DNA of 64,000 nucleotides, taken from Desulfofundulus salinus. Its GTDB lineage: Bacteria > Bacillota > Desulfotomaculia > Desulfotomaculales > Desulfovirgulaceae. A program made the position numbers and the translations under genes. Of the stretch, positions 1 through 7,327 are shown piece after piece (position 1 is the first letter of the stretch; each line of letters begins with the position of its first letter). The stretch spans positions 1,719,282 through 1,783,281 of the forward strand of contig NZ_RBWE01000001.1 of the NCBI RefSeq assembly GCF_003627965.1. The letters are read 5' to 3'. Under the pieces are notes generated by a model, which was given only the letters and a program-made list of their open reading frames with translations, was not told the origin of the DNA and did not search any database.

Positions 1-41
1 TTAGAGAGCGCGTCCACTCTGGCCCAGCAACACCTAACCCC

Positions 42-70
42 TTGACATTGGGTTAAGGATACAGTAAAAT
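42..70 (+). promoter_or_regulatory. Sigma-A promoter of tRNA-Pro
   Basis: A TTGACA box at 42-47 is followed after exactly 17 bases by TAAAAT at 65-70. The tRNA begins 22 bases further on, which fits a vegetative promoter driving the tRNA. Confidence 0.75.
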
Positions 71-92
71 TAATAATGCAAGCAGGTAATGT

Positions 93-170
93 CGGGGCGT
101 AGCTCAGTTTGGCTAGAGCGCTACCTTGGGGTGGTAGAGGTCGCACGTTCGAGTCGTGTCGCTCCGACCA
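93..170 (+). tRNA. tRNA-Pro (anticodon GGG)
   Basis: The acceptor arms CGGGGCG and CGCUCCG pair, with one G-U. The anticodon stem CUACC/GGUAG encloses the loop UUGGGGU, giving anticodon GGG, which reads proline CCC and CCU codons. The T-arm contains GUUCGAG, and an encoded CCA follows the discriminator A. The gene is 78 bases and complete. Its 3' 45 bases are repeated at 9444-9488, so this copy is completed by the left end of the integrated element and serves as its attachment site. Confidence 0.95.
126..170 (+). repeat. attL core (45-bp direct repeat)
   Basis: The segment starts in the anticodon loop and ends at the encoded CCA. It is identical over 45 bases to 9444-9488. It preserves the tRNA sequence, so insertion leaves a working tRNA-Pro. 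Confidence 0.92.
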
Positions 171-199
171 GAAAAATCAAGGCTTCCGGGGTTCGGAAG

Positions 200-264
200 C
201 TGACCACAAAAGGCAGTTGACCACAATTTTGACCACAATGAGAATTGATGGTCTGTTGTGGTCA
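200..264 (+). repeat. Left arm-type integrase binding sites
   Basis: Copies of TTGACCACAA lie at 217-226 and 229-238, exactly 12 bases apart, with a 9-base variant at 201-209. An inverted copy (TTGTGGTCA, 256-264) overlaps the integrase stop codon. The same pair with the same 12-base pitch occurs at 9293-9314 near the right end. This arrangement matches arm-type sites of tyrosine integrases that have an N-terminal arm-binding domain. Function is inferred. Confidence 0.75.
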
Positions 265-1443
265 TTGCCTTTTTGGGGCCACATTCAACAGGGAGGACAG
301 CTTTTCCACCGCCCGGCGCTTGTCGTCCAACCCACTGTGGCAGTAGGTTCCCAGTGTCGTGCGGATGTCGGCATGTCCCATCAGCGCCTGCAGGTTCCTG
401 GGGTTTTCTCCAGCCTGGGCAATAGCATTCCCGAATGTATGCCGCAGGGTGTGTACCCTTATTTCTTCCCGCAGGCCAGTTTTCTTCAGAATGCTTTTCA
501 GCTTCCGCAAAAAGTTTCTCGGGTCAATGGGCTTTCCTGTGGAGGTACAGAAAACCAGGTCGTTGTCCTCGTATTCCCTCCCGAAGAAAAGCCTCTCTTC
601 GTTCTGCCGGGCCTTATGCCTCTTCAACTCCTGGACCACCTCGGGGAGCAGGGGAATGGTCCTCTTCCCGCTTTCTGTCTTAGGCTCGGAAAAGACCAGC
701 TCCGTTTTGCCCGGTTCGATTTCCACCCTGGACAGGGATTCACGAACGGTTATAGTCCCGGCCTTGAAGTCAACATCACTCCAGCGCAGGGCCAGCAGCT
801 CACCCCTCCGCAGGCCGGTGAACAGGTCCAGCAGGAAGGCCGCATACAGACGGTCACCCCTGGCAGCCTCCAGGAATTTGGTCACTTCTTCCTCTGTCAG
901 CGGTTCAACCTCTCTGTACTTTACCTGTGGCCGTTCCGTATACTCGGCAGGGTTGTTCAGAATGACCCTCTGCTTGACGGCCTGTTTTAAGCTGCCGTTG
1001 ATTATCTGGTGCAGTATGGCAATGACACTGCTGGAGTGTGTTTGGGCCTTCTCGTTGTAAAACTCCTGGATGTGTTCCGTGGCCAGTTTCTGCAGCTCGA
1101 TGTGACCCAGGGCAGGGACGATGTGCGTCCTGGTGTTAATCTGGTATTTGGCATATGTACTCTGCCGCACCTTCGGCTTTACAAACAGCTCCAGCCAGCG
1201 ATTGACCCACTCACCGAAGAGGATTTTCTGCGGTTCAACGTAAGTGCCGGTCCTTACGGCGGTCAGGTATGCATCCCGCTTTTCAATAGCCTCGGCCTGT
1301 GTTTTGCCGTAGAAGTGTTTAAACTTCGGTTTGCCGGTAACAGGGTCTATTCCTACAGTAATCCTTGCCTCCCAACGTCCATCAGGCCGCTTCCTGACAA
1401 GCCCTTCACCGCTCGCCCGTTTCTTCGTCTTTCTCTTCGCCAT
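262..1443 (-). CDS. Tyrosine recombinase / integrase of the island
   Basis: The 393-residue protein is a site-specific recombinase that should integrate and excise the surrounding element at tRNA-Pro. An N-terminal AP2-like arm-binding region (about residues 10-65, rich in GRWEARI and GKPKFKHFYGKT-like strands) precedes a SAM-like core-binding domain (about 75-165). The catalytic domain follows, with Arg in TGLRRGELLALRW, the HTLRH box, a GH pair in LMGHADIRTT and the nucleophilic Tyr in LGTYCHS. The ATG at 1443 follows AAGGAGGGG. The gene ends within the left arm-site cluster, 92 bases from attL. The catalytic set is complete, so it is probably active. Confidence 0.93.
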   Translation of the reverse strand: MAKRKTKKRASGEGLVRKRPDGRWEARITVGIDPVTGKPKFKHFYGKTQAEAIEKRDAYLTAVRTGTYVEPQKILFGEWVNRWLELFVKPKVRQSTYAKYQINTRTHIVPALGHIELQKLATEHIQEFYNEKAQTHSSSVIAILHQIINGSLKQAVKQRVILNNPAEYTERPQVKYREVEPLTEEEVTKFLEAARGDRLYAAFLLDLFTGLRRGELLALRWSDVDFKAGTITVRESLSRVEIEPGKTELVFSEPKTESGKRTIPLLPEVVQELKRHKARQNEERLFFGREYEDNDLVFCTSTGKPIDPRNFLRKLKSILKKTGLREEIRVHTLRHTFGNAIAQAGENPRNLQALMGHADIRTTLGTYCHSGLDDKRRAVEKLSSLLNVAPKRQ

Positions 1444-1491
1444 AATGTCCCCTCCTTCCTATTTTGGCTACAGGGCCGGGATATTTCCCGG

Positions 1492-1881
1492 TTAGTGTGA
1501 TTGTACCTGCCCGCCCGCTTCGATGGCTTCCAGGGCCTTCTGGAGCGGTCCGGCTATGTCCGGCCTGGCATGGTATCGCTCCACCAGCCGCCGCACCGCC
1601 CGGATCGCGCTTTCCCGCCTCCAGTCCGGTGTTGGCTCCAGGGCCTCCGGCGGGGCCAGCTCCCGTAACTGCCGCATCAGCCGGGCCTTTTCCTCAGCCG
1701 TTAGCACCCACCCGCGCCCGAATCCGTTCAGCATCTCCTGTTCCAGCCGCCGTTCGGCTTCCTCCAGGGTCTTGCCCAGGAAGGTCGTGGCCGTCCTGAC
1801 CTTCCCGTTCTCCCGGTAAGAGTGCTTGAAATAAGCATACTTTCGCTTACCACGGCTGCCCGCAAACCACGTTATATACAT
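1492..1881 (-). CDS. Small basic protein of unknown function
   Basis: The 129-residue protein sits 48 bases upstream of the integrase gene and is probably co-transcribed with it. Its N-terminus (YFKHSYRENGKVRTATTFLG) resembles the start of some IS1634-type transposases, but no catalytic domain follows. The remainder is helical and charged. The ATG at 1881 is preceded by AGGAGGTGATC, a long anti-16S match. I cannot assign a function. A role as recombination accessory or regulator is only suggested by position. Confidence 0.6.
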   Translation of the reverse strand: MYITWFAGSRGKRKYAYFKHSYRENGKVRTATTFLGKTLEEAERRLEQEMLNGFGRGWVLTAEEKARLMRQLRELAPPEALEPTPDWRRESAIRAVRRLVERYHARPDIAGPLQKALEAIEAGGQVQSH

Positions 1882-1980
1882 GTAACCTGATCACCTCCTA
1901 ATAACAGGTTATACAATTACCAGAGGGCAGTCAATGCCTTTTTTTCTGACAAAATACGACACGGCCTCTTTTGGGGATGG

Positions 1981-2098
1981 TCGTAACGCCAACACCCTTC
2001 TAAGGGGCCATCGTTACGATGATGCCCAGGGCAGGTGGTCAGCGAAACGATTTCGGTGACCATCACCGTTACGATGATGGGCAGGGGACGGTCGTTAC
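1981..2098. repeat. Cluster of CGTWACG palindromic sites
   Basis: Four related sites are centred near 1985 (TCGTAACG), 2015 (TCGTTACGATGATG), 2070 (CATCACCGTTACGATGATG) and 2096 (GTCGTTACAACC). The third is an almost perfect 19-bp palindrome with CATCA/TGATG outer arms. The spacing of about 30, 55 and 26 bases is irregular. They look like binding sites for one dimeric protein, either an operator or replication iterons. Confidence 0.6.
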
Positions 2099-2353
2099 AA
2101 CCACCCCTTTGTAATCCTCCCGGCCTTAATGAGCGCATTACCGCCCGGAAGTATCCCCAGCCGGGGCCTTCTCCCCTGGAGGCCGCATTTTATGCGGGTT
2201 TGGCGGGCCTTTTGCTTCCCGCCTGCTCCGGTGTGGCTTGTTCGCACGAAACAGCTATGCCAGCGTAGCAGAAAAAGGGGTAGGGAACGGCAGTCCAGGG
2301 AAACAGCAGTTAAAACTTACCTGTGACCGGTCAGGGTATGCCTCCTGTTTCCA

Positions 2354-2407
2354 CCCTGGCTGCTGGTGCGAAACGTGCTTCGCAATATTCGCACCCGAAA
2401 GCCAGGG
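2354..2407. repeat. Nested inverted repeat (long hairpin)
   Basis: Outer arms CCCTGGCT (2354-2361) and AGCCAGGG (2400-2407) enclose inner arms GGTGCGAA (2365-2372) and TTCGCACC (2388-2395). An alternative inner pairing GCGAA/TTCGC also exists. No T-run follows on either side, so a terminator is unlikely. A single-strand origin or protein-binding cruciform is possible. Confidence 0.6.
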
Positions 2408-2543
2408 TTGGTTCCGGCGGAAATGGGGCGGGCCGGGAAAGGGCCGCTGGAGGGCTGTAAAAGGCCCTATAAGGCCATGAAAAAACCGAGTAGGTATTCC
2501 CTCTTGCCCGCTCAATAACCCTTGCTCTCAGGGCCGTCCTGCG

Positions 2544-2867
2544 TCATTCCAGGGGCCACCGGTAGACCAACACCTGGCCGGTGGGGATGTCCACCAGGAC
2601 CACCGGCGGGGCTATCGTCCACCAGGGAGTAACCCCCCTGAAGCAAGAAGGGGTGATAAGCTGCCGGGGCTTCTTCTTGCCAATGGCCTGCCTTGGCCTG
2701 GCCTTCGCTTTTTCCCGGATGTCTTCATGGAAAGCCCGGTCGGTGTCGGAAAGCCATAACCTCACCGTCTCGCGGGAGACGTCCAGCCTGTCGGCTATCT
2801 CGCGGAGTGCCATGCCTGCCTTCCGGAAGTTCCGGGCCATTGCCATTTTTGTTTCCCGCTCCCGCAC
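2544..2867 (-). CDS. HTH protein, island-encoded
   Basis: The 107-residue protein has an N-terminal helix-turn-helix of the kind seen in resolvases and sigma-like HTH_23 proteins (AGMALREIADRLDVSRETVR, about residues 18-37). A basic linker and a hydrophobic C-terminal strand region follow. The GTG start at 2867 has GGGAGGG eight bases upstream. It is divergent from the small zinc-ribbon gene with only 36 bases between starts, so the two probably share a control region. A DNA-binding role is well supported; its target is unknown. Confidence 0.7.
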   Translation of the reverse strand: MRERETKMAMARNFRKAGMALREIADRLDVSRETVRLWLSDTDRAFHEDIREKAKARPRQAIGKKKPRQLITPSCFRGVTPWWTIAPPVVLVDIPTGQVLVYRWPLE

Positions 2868-2903
2868 GTTTCAAACCCTCCCTCGTTATGATACACTACA
2901 GGC

Positions 2904-3155
2904 ATGGAGAGGACAGTTTTATGCCCGCTCTGCGGGGAAACAATGGCTCAACAAAAGCTGCGGGGAGACACCTTCTGGGAGTGCCCCGGGTGTTCCTGCG
3001 AAGTGTGGCCGTATGATCCTGCCGTAGAAAAAGAGGTCCGGAAGTTGATGGCTCCTTCTGCCGGCAAAAAGAAGAAGGGTTCCGGCGGACGGAGGAAGTC
3101 CAGGTTTAAATCAAAAAAGCCTGGGGAAAAATTTATCCCCTGGTATCGGCGGTAA
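2904..3155 (+). CDS. Small zinc-ribbon protein
   Basis: The 83-residue protein has two CxxC knuckles (CPLCGE near residue 7 and CPGC near 28), the signature of a zinc ribbon. A lysine/arginine-rich tail suggests nucleic-acid binding. It is one of only two rightward genes in the island. There is no good ribosome site, but a TATGAT box lies about 12 bases before the ATG, so a leaderless message is possible. A terminator follows at 3173-3200. Function unknown. Confidence 0.65.
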   Translation: MERTVLCPLCGETMAQQKLRGDTFWECPGCSCEVWPYDPAVEKEVRKLMAPSAGKKKKGSGGRRKSRFKSKKPGEKFIPWYRR

Positions 3156-3172
3156 CCGGGGACGAAGCATTT

Positions 3173-3200
3173 GCCGGGCAGAAGCGCCCGGCTTATTTTA
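3173..3200 (+). terminator. Rho-independent terminator
   Basis: GCCGGGC (3173-3179) pairs with GCCCGGC (3186-3192), followed by TTATTTTA. It ends the zinc-ribbon gene and touches the end of the convergent leftward gene. Confidence 0.7.
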
Positions 3201-3575
3201 CCTGGGATAGGGCCGGCCGCATTCCGAGCAGGTTTCCCATACCGGGGAAAACAATATGCCTTGCAAAAACTCCAGCGGGTCTATGTCCCGGCGGTAGCCT
3301 TCCCGCCAGCAGACAACCAGGGCCTCCAAGAATTTTTGTGGGGAAAAGTCAAAATGGTTAAGCAAGACGGCTTCCTCGTCAGGGGTTAGCACCCTACCAA
3401 AAACCAGGGGAAGGAAATGACGCACTTTTTCTCTGTACCTGCGTGGGTTATTGGAAACATATGTAGAAAGAAGCAACCTGACAATGTACCTGCTTTGCTT
3501 TACCCGCTCCTGCTGGCGTTTTTGTCTCCACTTTCTCAAGTATTCCGCCTGTTTTTCTTTGTTCCGGTAGGGCAT
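3198..3575 (-). CDS. Unknown basic phage-type protein
   Basis: The protein is about 125 residues. It opens with MPYRNKEKQAEYLRKWRQK, a motif common at the start of small phage and island proteins. A C-terminal CSECGRPYP zinc-knuckle-like end follows a helical middle. The ATG at 3575 follows the stop of the upstream Xre gene almost directly, and an in-frame TTG lies at 3581, so the two are translationally coupled. Function unknown. Confidence 0.6.
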   Translation of the reverse strand: MPYRNKEKQAEYLRKWRQKRQQERVKQSRYIVRLLLSTYVSNNPRRYREKVRHFLPLVFGRVLTPDEEAVLLNHFDFSPQKFLEALVVCWREGYRRDIDPLEFLQGILFSPVWETCSECGRPYPR

Positions 3576-3577
3576 TA

Positions 3578-3841
3578 TCAATGCACCGTCCCTTCCTTCG
3601 GTTCGCCCCGCCGCCAGCGCGTATATTCCGTAATCAGCTCAAAGGGAAGTCCGGCCTTGTAGATGGCGTATACCAGCCGCTCAGGGAGGGGGGCAGGATA
3701 ATGGCCTTTCTCCAAGCTGTAAACGACATTGTACGACGTACCGAGCAATCGGGCCAATTCCGCGCGGGTTAAGCCCTGTTCTTTCCTCCAGGCCACAAAC
3801 GGATTTTCGCCAGCCTGTTCAAACCTTCGCTTGAAGTCCAT
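3578..3841 (-). CDS. Xre-family HTH regulator
   Basis: From the ATG at 3841 the protein is 87 residues. GGAGGG lies seven bases upstream, which is why I prefer this start to the upstream in-frame one at 3898. A Cro/CI-type helix-turn-helix is visible (LTRAELARLLGTSYNVVYSLE). It is coupled to the following gene. It probably regulates island genes; the operator is unknown. Confidence 0.75.
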   Translation of the reverse strand: MDFKRRFEQAGENPFVAWRKEQGLTRAELARLLGTSYNVVYSLEKGHYPAPLPERLVYAIYKAGLPFELITEYTRWRRGEPKEGTVH

Positions 3842-3898
3842 GTGCAACCCTCCTTTCTTTCGGGGGTAAGTGGACGGCCAGGTTTCCCCGGCCGCCAT

Positions 3899-4333
3899 CT
3901 ATGTCACGGCCTGTTGCCGCGCCTTTTGCAGCCGCTGCCAGTGGTGGAAGTCGCCAAATCCCTGCATGACGCCAGGAGAGGTTTCCTCATAATGACACAC
4001 ATCTCTTTCGTCGATGAACCTGCCGGCTGTCTGGCGCCGTTCGTTTAAAACTTTTATGGTTTCGTCAATATCTTCTTCGGTCTTGTCCACTCTGGGAGGT
4101 TTCTCTTTGGGTCTCTCCGGGGGGCGGTAGTCACTGAACAGGTCTGCCAGCTTGACGCCCAGGGCATCCGCAAACCTCCTGTCGGTGTCGTATCCCCACG
4201 GTGTGCGTCCCCAGGAGTCTTCCGCCCGCTCAACCTGCAACACCCAGGCGGGGTGGAGGTTGGCCTTTCGTGCCAGTTCCCTAACTGATAAGCCCGCTTT
4301 TTCTCTAAAGTACCGCACTTGGTTGGTTCCCAT
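3899..4333 (-). CDS. Xre-family HTH regulator, larger
   Basis: The protein is 144 residues from the ATG at 4333, which has AAAGGAGG upstream. The HTH is VRYFREKAGLSVRELARKAN followed by LHPAWVLQVERAE. A charged helical C-terminal part follows. The sequence GYDTDRRFADALGVKLADLF is typical of CI-like proteins. Two Xre proteins next to each other suggest a lysogeny-type or maintenance circuit, which is inference. Confidence 0.75.
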   Translation of the reverse strand: MGTNQVRYFREKAGLSVRELARKANLHPAWVLQVERAEDSWGRTPWGYDTDRRFADALGVKLADLFSDYRPPERPKEKPPRVDKTEEDIDETIKVLNERRQTAGRFIDERDVCHYEETSPGVMQGFGDFHHWQRLQKARQQAVT

Positions 4334-4379
4334 TAAATTTTCCTCCTTTGCATAGCATAAAGCCATTTAGTGTGCCGGT

Positions 4380-4589
4380 TTAGTGGGGGGGCCGGGAAGA
4401 CCCAGCCGCCCCATATGTTAACGGCCTGGCCGGGCCGGTTCGTTGTTTCCGCTCCCGCGCCCGGATGATGGCCTTGCCGCGCCGTATGGCCGCCTTCCAA
4501 AGCTCGGGGTCGCGGGCCAGCAGGGAGATAAGTTCCGTTTCGGTGAGAAACAGCCTGCACCTGGTAAGCCGTATCTCAATCAGCCGCAT
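4380..4589 (-). CDS. Small unknown island protein
   Basis: The 69-residue protein starts at the ATG at 4589 (GAGGGGTGG upstream) and overlaps the preceding gene by 14 bases. It is arginine-rich, with a conserved-looking core (LTETELISLLARDPELWKAA). No family recognised. Confidence 0.45.
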   Translation of the reverse strand: MRLIEIRLTRCRLFLTETELISLLARDPELWKAAIRRGKAIIRARERKQRTGPARPLTYGAAGSSRPPH

Positions 4590-5058
4590 GCGTCCGCCAC
4601 CCCTCGGGGGAATGCCACCGTTTCCCGGCTGCTTCCACCACGGGCAGGGGGGAAGCAAAAATCGTGTCCAGCACCTGCGCCTGCTCATCGGTAAGGTTCC
4701 AGGTCCTGTCGCAGCCGAACATCTGAATGACTTCGTCCGCCGTCAGCGGTCGCTGATCCCGGTAGGCTGTAACCACGTCCCAAATGGCCCTCTCGAAAAC
4801 CTGTGCCGCCTTCCGGCAGCCGGCCATGTCCCTGGCCCGATATGCCCGGTCAAACTGTTGCTCTGCTTCGGTGATGGCTTCCACCAACTCCGGGTGGTGC
4901 TTCTCGGCCCAGGGTATGGACCCGGTGACGTAGGTGTTTTTCGCCCGTTCAAGGACCTCCCGGAACAGGGCTTCGGCCTGGCGGGGGTCGAACGTACCAA
5001 CGTCACCAAGTATGGCCGTTTGAGGAGAAATTTTAAACTCGGCCAACCATTTCCCCAT
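4576..5058 (-). CDS. Unknown island protein containing repeat-encoded segment
   Basis: The 160-residue protein starts at the ATG at 5058, which has AAGGGGGG eight bases upstream; an earlier in-frame TTG at 5091 lacks a good site. Residues about 9-25 (KISPQTAILGDVGTF) are encoded by a copy of the repeat arm found in the neighbouring spacers at 5171-5230 and 5721-5780, in the same reading frame as in two neighbours. The rest is helical and acidic. It is of unknown function, probably co-transcribed with the genes around it. Confidence 0.6.
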   Translation of the reverse strand: MGKWLAEFKISPQTAILGDVGTFDPRQAEALFREVLERAKNTYVTGSIPWAEKHHPELVEAITEAEQQFDRAYRARDMAGCRKAAQVFERAIWDVVTAYRDQRPLTADEVIQMFGCDRTWNLTDEQAQVLDTIFASPLPVVEAAGKRWHSPEGWRTHAAD

Positions 5059-5089
5059 CGCTTTTACCCCCCTTACATACCTACCCCAC

Positions 5090-5230
5090 AAAAATTTTCC
5101 CTAAAAGGGTCAGGTAAGGTACTGACACCGCTGACGTTGGTCACTAAAATACGGTATTGCTGGCATATGTTAGTCGCCAACGTCACCAATGTCGGTACGT
5201 GCCTGGGGCGTTTGGGGGTAAATTTTTTCA
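5090..5230. repeat. Composite inverted-repeat spacer, copy 1
   Basis: A left arm with GGTAAGGTACTGACA (5114-5125 onward) faces a right arm with GTCACCAATGTCGGTAC (5182-5198). Each arm ends in an AAATTTT run. The right arm encodes the last residues and stop codon of the gene ending at 5170. The same module lies at 5641-5780, and a third right arm lies at 4994-5035. Confidence 0.75.
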
Positions 5231-5622
5231 ATCTCCCCTCCCGATAGCCGCAGGTGTTTGGCGAATATGCGACACATTGCCTGATGAATGTATGCCTCTT
5301 CACCCACCGGGCAGGGGGCAATAGAAATAATGGTTGGGCCGTTACCATAAACGACAGTCTGTTTGCTCCTGGGGAGTTTTTTATCTATACACCACCGGGC
5401 AAACATCGCCTCAAAAACACCGGCAATTTCGTACCTGCCCTCTTCCGTAAGTGAAAACCCTGCACGCTGGACGGGCAGCAGGTCACAGTAGTACTCGCCA
5501 TATTTCCTACCTCTGGCAAAAAACGCATATGGAAAGATTTTGTCGCAACACTCCTGCCACGCACCCTTTACTCTGTCACCGTTCCAAAGGGGAGTCTTGA
5601 GAAATCTCTTATCCCAAACCAT
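5170..5622 (-). CDS. Unknown island protein
   Basis: The 150-residue protein starts at the ATG at 5622 (GAGAGG about ten bases upstream). The sequence has an aromatic, cysteine-containing middle (YAFFARGRKYGEYYCDLLP) and ends in KIYPQTPQARTDIGDVGD, which is encoded by the repeat arm. It lies between the two composite repeat spacers. No family recognised. Confidence 0.6.
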   Translation of the reverse strand: MVWDKRFLKTPLWNGDRVKGAWQECCDKIFPYAFFARGRKYGEYYCDLLPVQRAGFSLTEEGRYEIAGVFEAMFARWCIDKKLPRSKQTVVYGNGPTIISIAPCPVGEEAYIHQAMCRIFAKHLRLSGGEIEKIYPQTPQARTDIGDVGD

Positions 5623-5640
5623 CCTGCATGCACCTCTCAA

Positions 5641-5780
5641 AAAAATTTTTCCTCAAACGGCCGGTAAGGTACTGACATTGGTGACATAGGTCACTATAAA
5701 GTGGCAACGCTGTCATTCATTAGGTACCAACGTCACCAATGTCGGTACCTTCCGGGTGCGTTTACGGGAAAATTTTTGGG
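5641..5780. repeat. Composite inverted-repeat spacer, copy 2
   Basis: The left arm GTACTGACATTGGTGAC (5669-5685) is the inverse of the right arm GTCACCAATGTCGGTAC (5732-5748) with one mismatch. Flanking AAATTTTT runs and CAAACGG/GCGTTT blocks repeat those of copy 1. The right arm reaches into the end of the DUF3987 gene. Confidence 0.8.
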
Positions 5781-7327
5781 TTCACACGGTACACGATTTT
5801 GGGCTGCCGTCCAGGAACATCTTCGGGCACCGGCTTTAACCAGCCAGCATCCACAAGCTCATCACATGCCGCCTGGACCAGTTCCCTGCTGTTAAGCAAG
5901 TACCATCCCTTGCGGTAAACATCCCGCACAGTAAAACCATCTTTCAAAACGCGTTTTTGGATTTTCTTTGCCAGCTCCGCCGCCGCCCGCTGGCCAACAC
6001 TTCCCACCAGGCCATAAATCCGCCTGGCGTGCGATTCAAGGTAATCGCACCACGCTGCGGCCATCTTTGCTGCTTTAAGCGAAACATCACCTTCCGCAGC
6101 ACCTGCCGCAATGTCGATCAGGTGAATAATGAGGGCCAGGCTCGGCATCAAGCTGCGGTATTTACTCAGATGCTCTAACAGTGCAGGAGGGTCATCCCGC
6201 CTCAGTTTCTCGTTCTCGAGCTCTGTCAGCCATTCGTAAAAAAGGTCCTGGGCTTCGTTATCAAAACGAAAGTATGGAATTCTCTCGCCCTCGTCCAGTC
6301 GGGCACCGTAGGCCACGAAGTCCATCTTATCCAGGCGCTCAATCACCTTAAAAGCTAGTTCCTGTGCCTTCTTATCAGGGTAACGGTCCACCAGTTCCCA
6401 GTCCCCGAGTTCATCGGGGAAAACCAGCAACTGCAACCTTTGCATTAGGCCGTCGTTTTCTAATTCGTTCATTGCCTGGTGGAGGTAGGCCAGTAGTTTC
6501 GCCGGCTGGATACCGCCCAGGATGGACACACAAAGGTTGTCCACGTGGATCGTCCCCCTCCCTATGCGGTCGGTGGTCATGCTCCCGTAACCATTCCACG
6601 CCTCCAAATAAAAGGCACGGTCCGTTTCTCTACCTTCTTTGTCCCAACCTGCCAGTAAGCCGATTAATTCATCTCTAAACAGGAGGATTCCACGCGGGTT
6701 TTCCGAAAGCAATTCGCTCATCTTCTCGATTGTCGCATCGTTCGTTCGGTAGCGCCTCCAGACGGGGGGTTCAGGCTCCTTCAGGTTTAGATATTGCTGG
6801 CGCAGTTCTGCCAAAGATAGTCCCTCGGTCTTTTTCTTACCCTTCGTTGCTTCTAGCATTTTTGATTTAAGGGCTTCCTTCTGCGCCTTGAAAAGCTCTC
6901 TGTCCGCCTCATATTCTTTCATCGCGGCTTCGTATTCTTTACGCGCACGCACCTCCAATGGGACCAAGGGCTTTAAAGCCTCCGCGAGTGCGGGGGTCTT
7001 CAACTTTCCGGGTCGGGCTATAGGACCACCCCAAAGGTTGGGTACCACAAGCCAATCGTCATATTTTTTGGGTCTTATCCCGCATCCCGTGCCGATTATT
7101 GATCCGGTCATAATGATGGTAGGAACGGCAACAAAGTCGGCGGGGCACTGCATCCGATAGGAAACGTCCATTACCCACGGTCTGAACGGTTCTGGAATTA
7201 TTTCTGGGGGAAGTTTTTCCACAGGCAGTAGATAAGTCCCGAGAGGCTCCGGGTCCGGCCAATCCTCGACGGTGGTCAACAATTCCGCCTGCTCGTCCTG
7301 GGTCAGAAGCTCCGTCACACAACCCAC
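5762..7327 (-). CDS. DUF3987 (YfjI-like) replication-associated protein
   Basis: The protein is about 521 residues. It belongs to the DUF3987 family, which accompanies primase-like proteins in islands and prophages and is thought to act as a helicase/ATPase. The family hallmark is present (VPNLWGGPIARPGKLKTPAL), followed by a charged coiled region and a RecA-like body (GILLFRDELIGLLAGWDKEG, VSILGGIQPAKL). GTG at 7327 has GGAGG eight bases upstream; GTG at 7336 overlaps that site. It overlaps the end of the CHC2 gene. The message ends in KIFP, where a TAA replaces the CAA seen in the other repeat copies. Confidence 0.85.
   Translation of the reverse strand: MGCVTELLTQDEQAELLTTVEDWPDPEPLGTYLLPVEKLPPEIIPEPFRPWVMDVSYRMQCPADFVAVPTIIMTGSIIGTGCGIRPKKYDDWLVVPNLWGGPIARPGKLKTPALAEALKPLVPLEVRARKEYEAAMKEYEADRELFKAQKEALKSKMLEATKGKKKTEGLSLAELRQQYLNLKEPEPPVWRRYRTNDATIEKMSELLSENPRGILLFRDELIGLLAGWDKEGRETDRAFYLEAWNGYGSMTTDRIGRGTIHVDNLCVSILGGIQPAKLLAYLHQAMNELENDGLMQRLQLLVFPDELGDWELVDRYPDKKAQELAFKVIERLDKMDFVAYGARLDEGERIPYFRFDNEAQDLFYEWLTELENEKLRRDDPPALLEHLSKYRSLMPSLALIIHLIDIAAGAAEGDVSLKAAKMAAAWCDYLESHARRIYGLVGSVGQRAAAELAKKIQKRVLKDGFTVRDVYRKGWYLLNSRELVQAACDELVDAGWLKPVPEDVPGRQPKIVYRVNPKIFP

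Larger units (their letters stand above)
1882..2543. other. Gene-free control region of the island
   Basis: No convincing gene is present in these 662 bases. The short open frames at 1917-2138 and 2255-2515 (both leftward) have odd composition, no clear ribosome site and overlap repeats. The region holds the CGTWACG site cluster (1981-2098) and the nested hairpin (2354-2407), described separately. It may be a replication origin or operator region. Confidence 0.55.

Noticed and set aside
109..990. Long rightward open frame over the tRNA and integrase
   Set aside because: It begins inside the tRNA and is antisense to the integrase, whose catalytic motifs are all present on the other strand.
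1981..2098. CRISPR-like array in the island
   Set aside because: The repeated units are short palindromes with irregular spacing and no uniform repeat-spacer pattern; no cas gene is near.
1917..2138. Leftward 73-residue frame in the gene-free region
   Set aside because: No ribosome site, odd composition, and it is made largely of the CGTWACG repeat sites.
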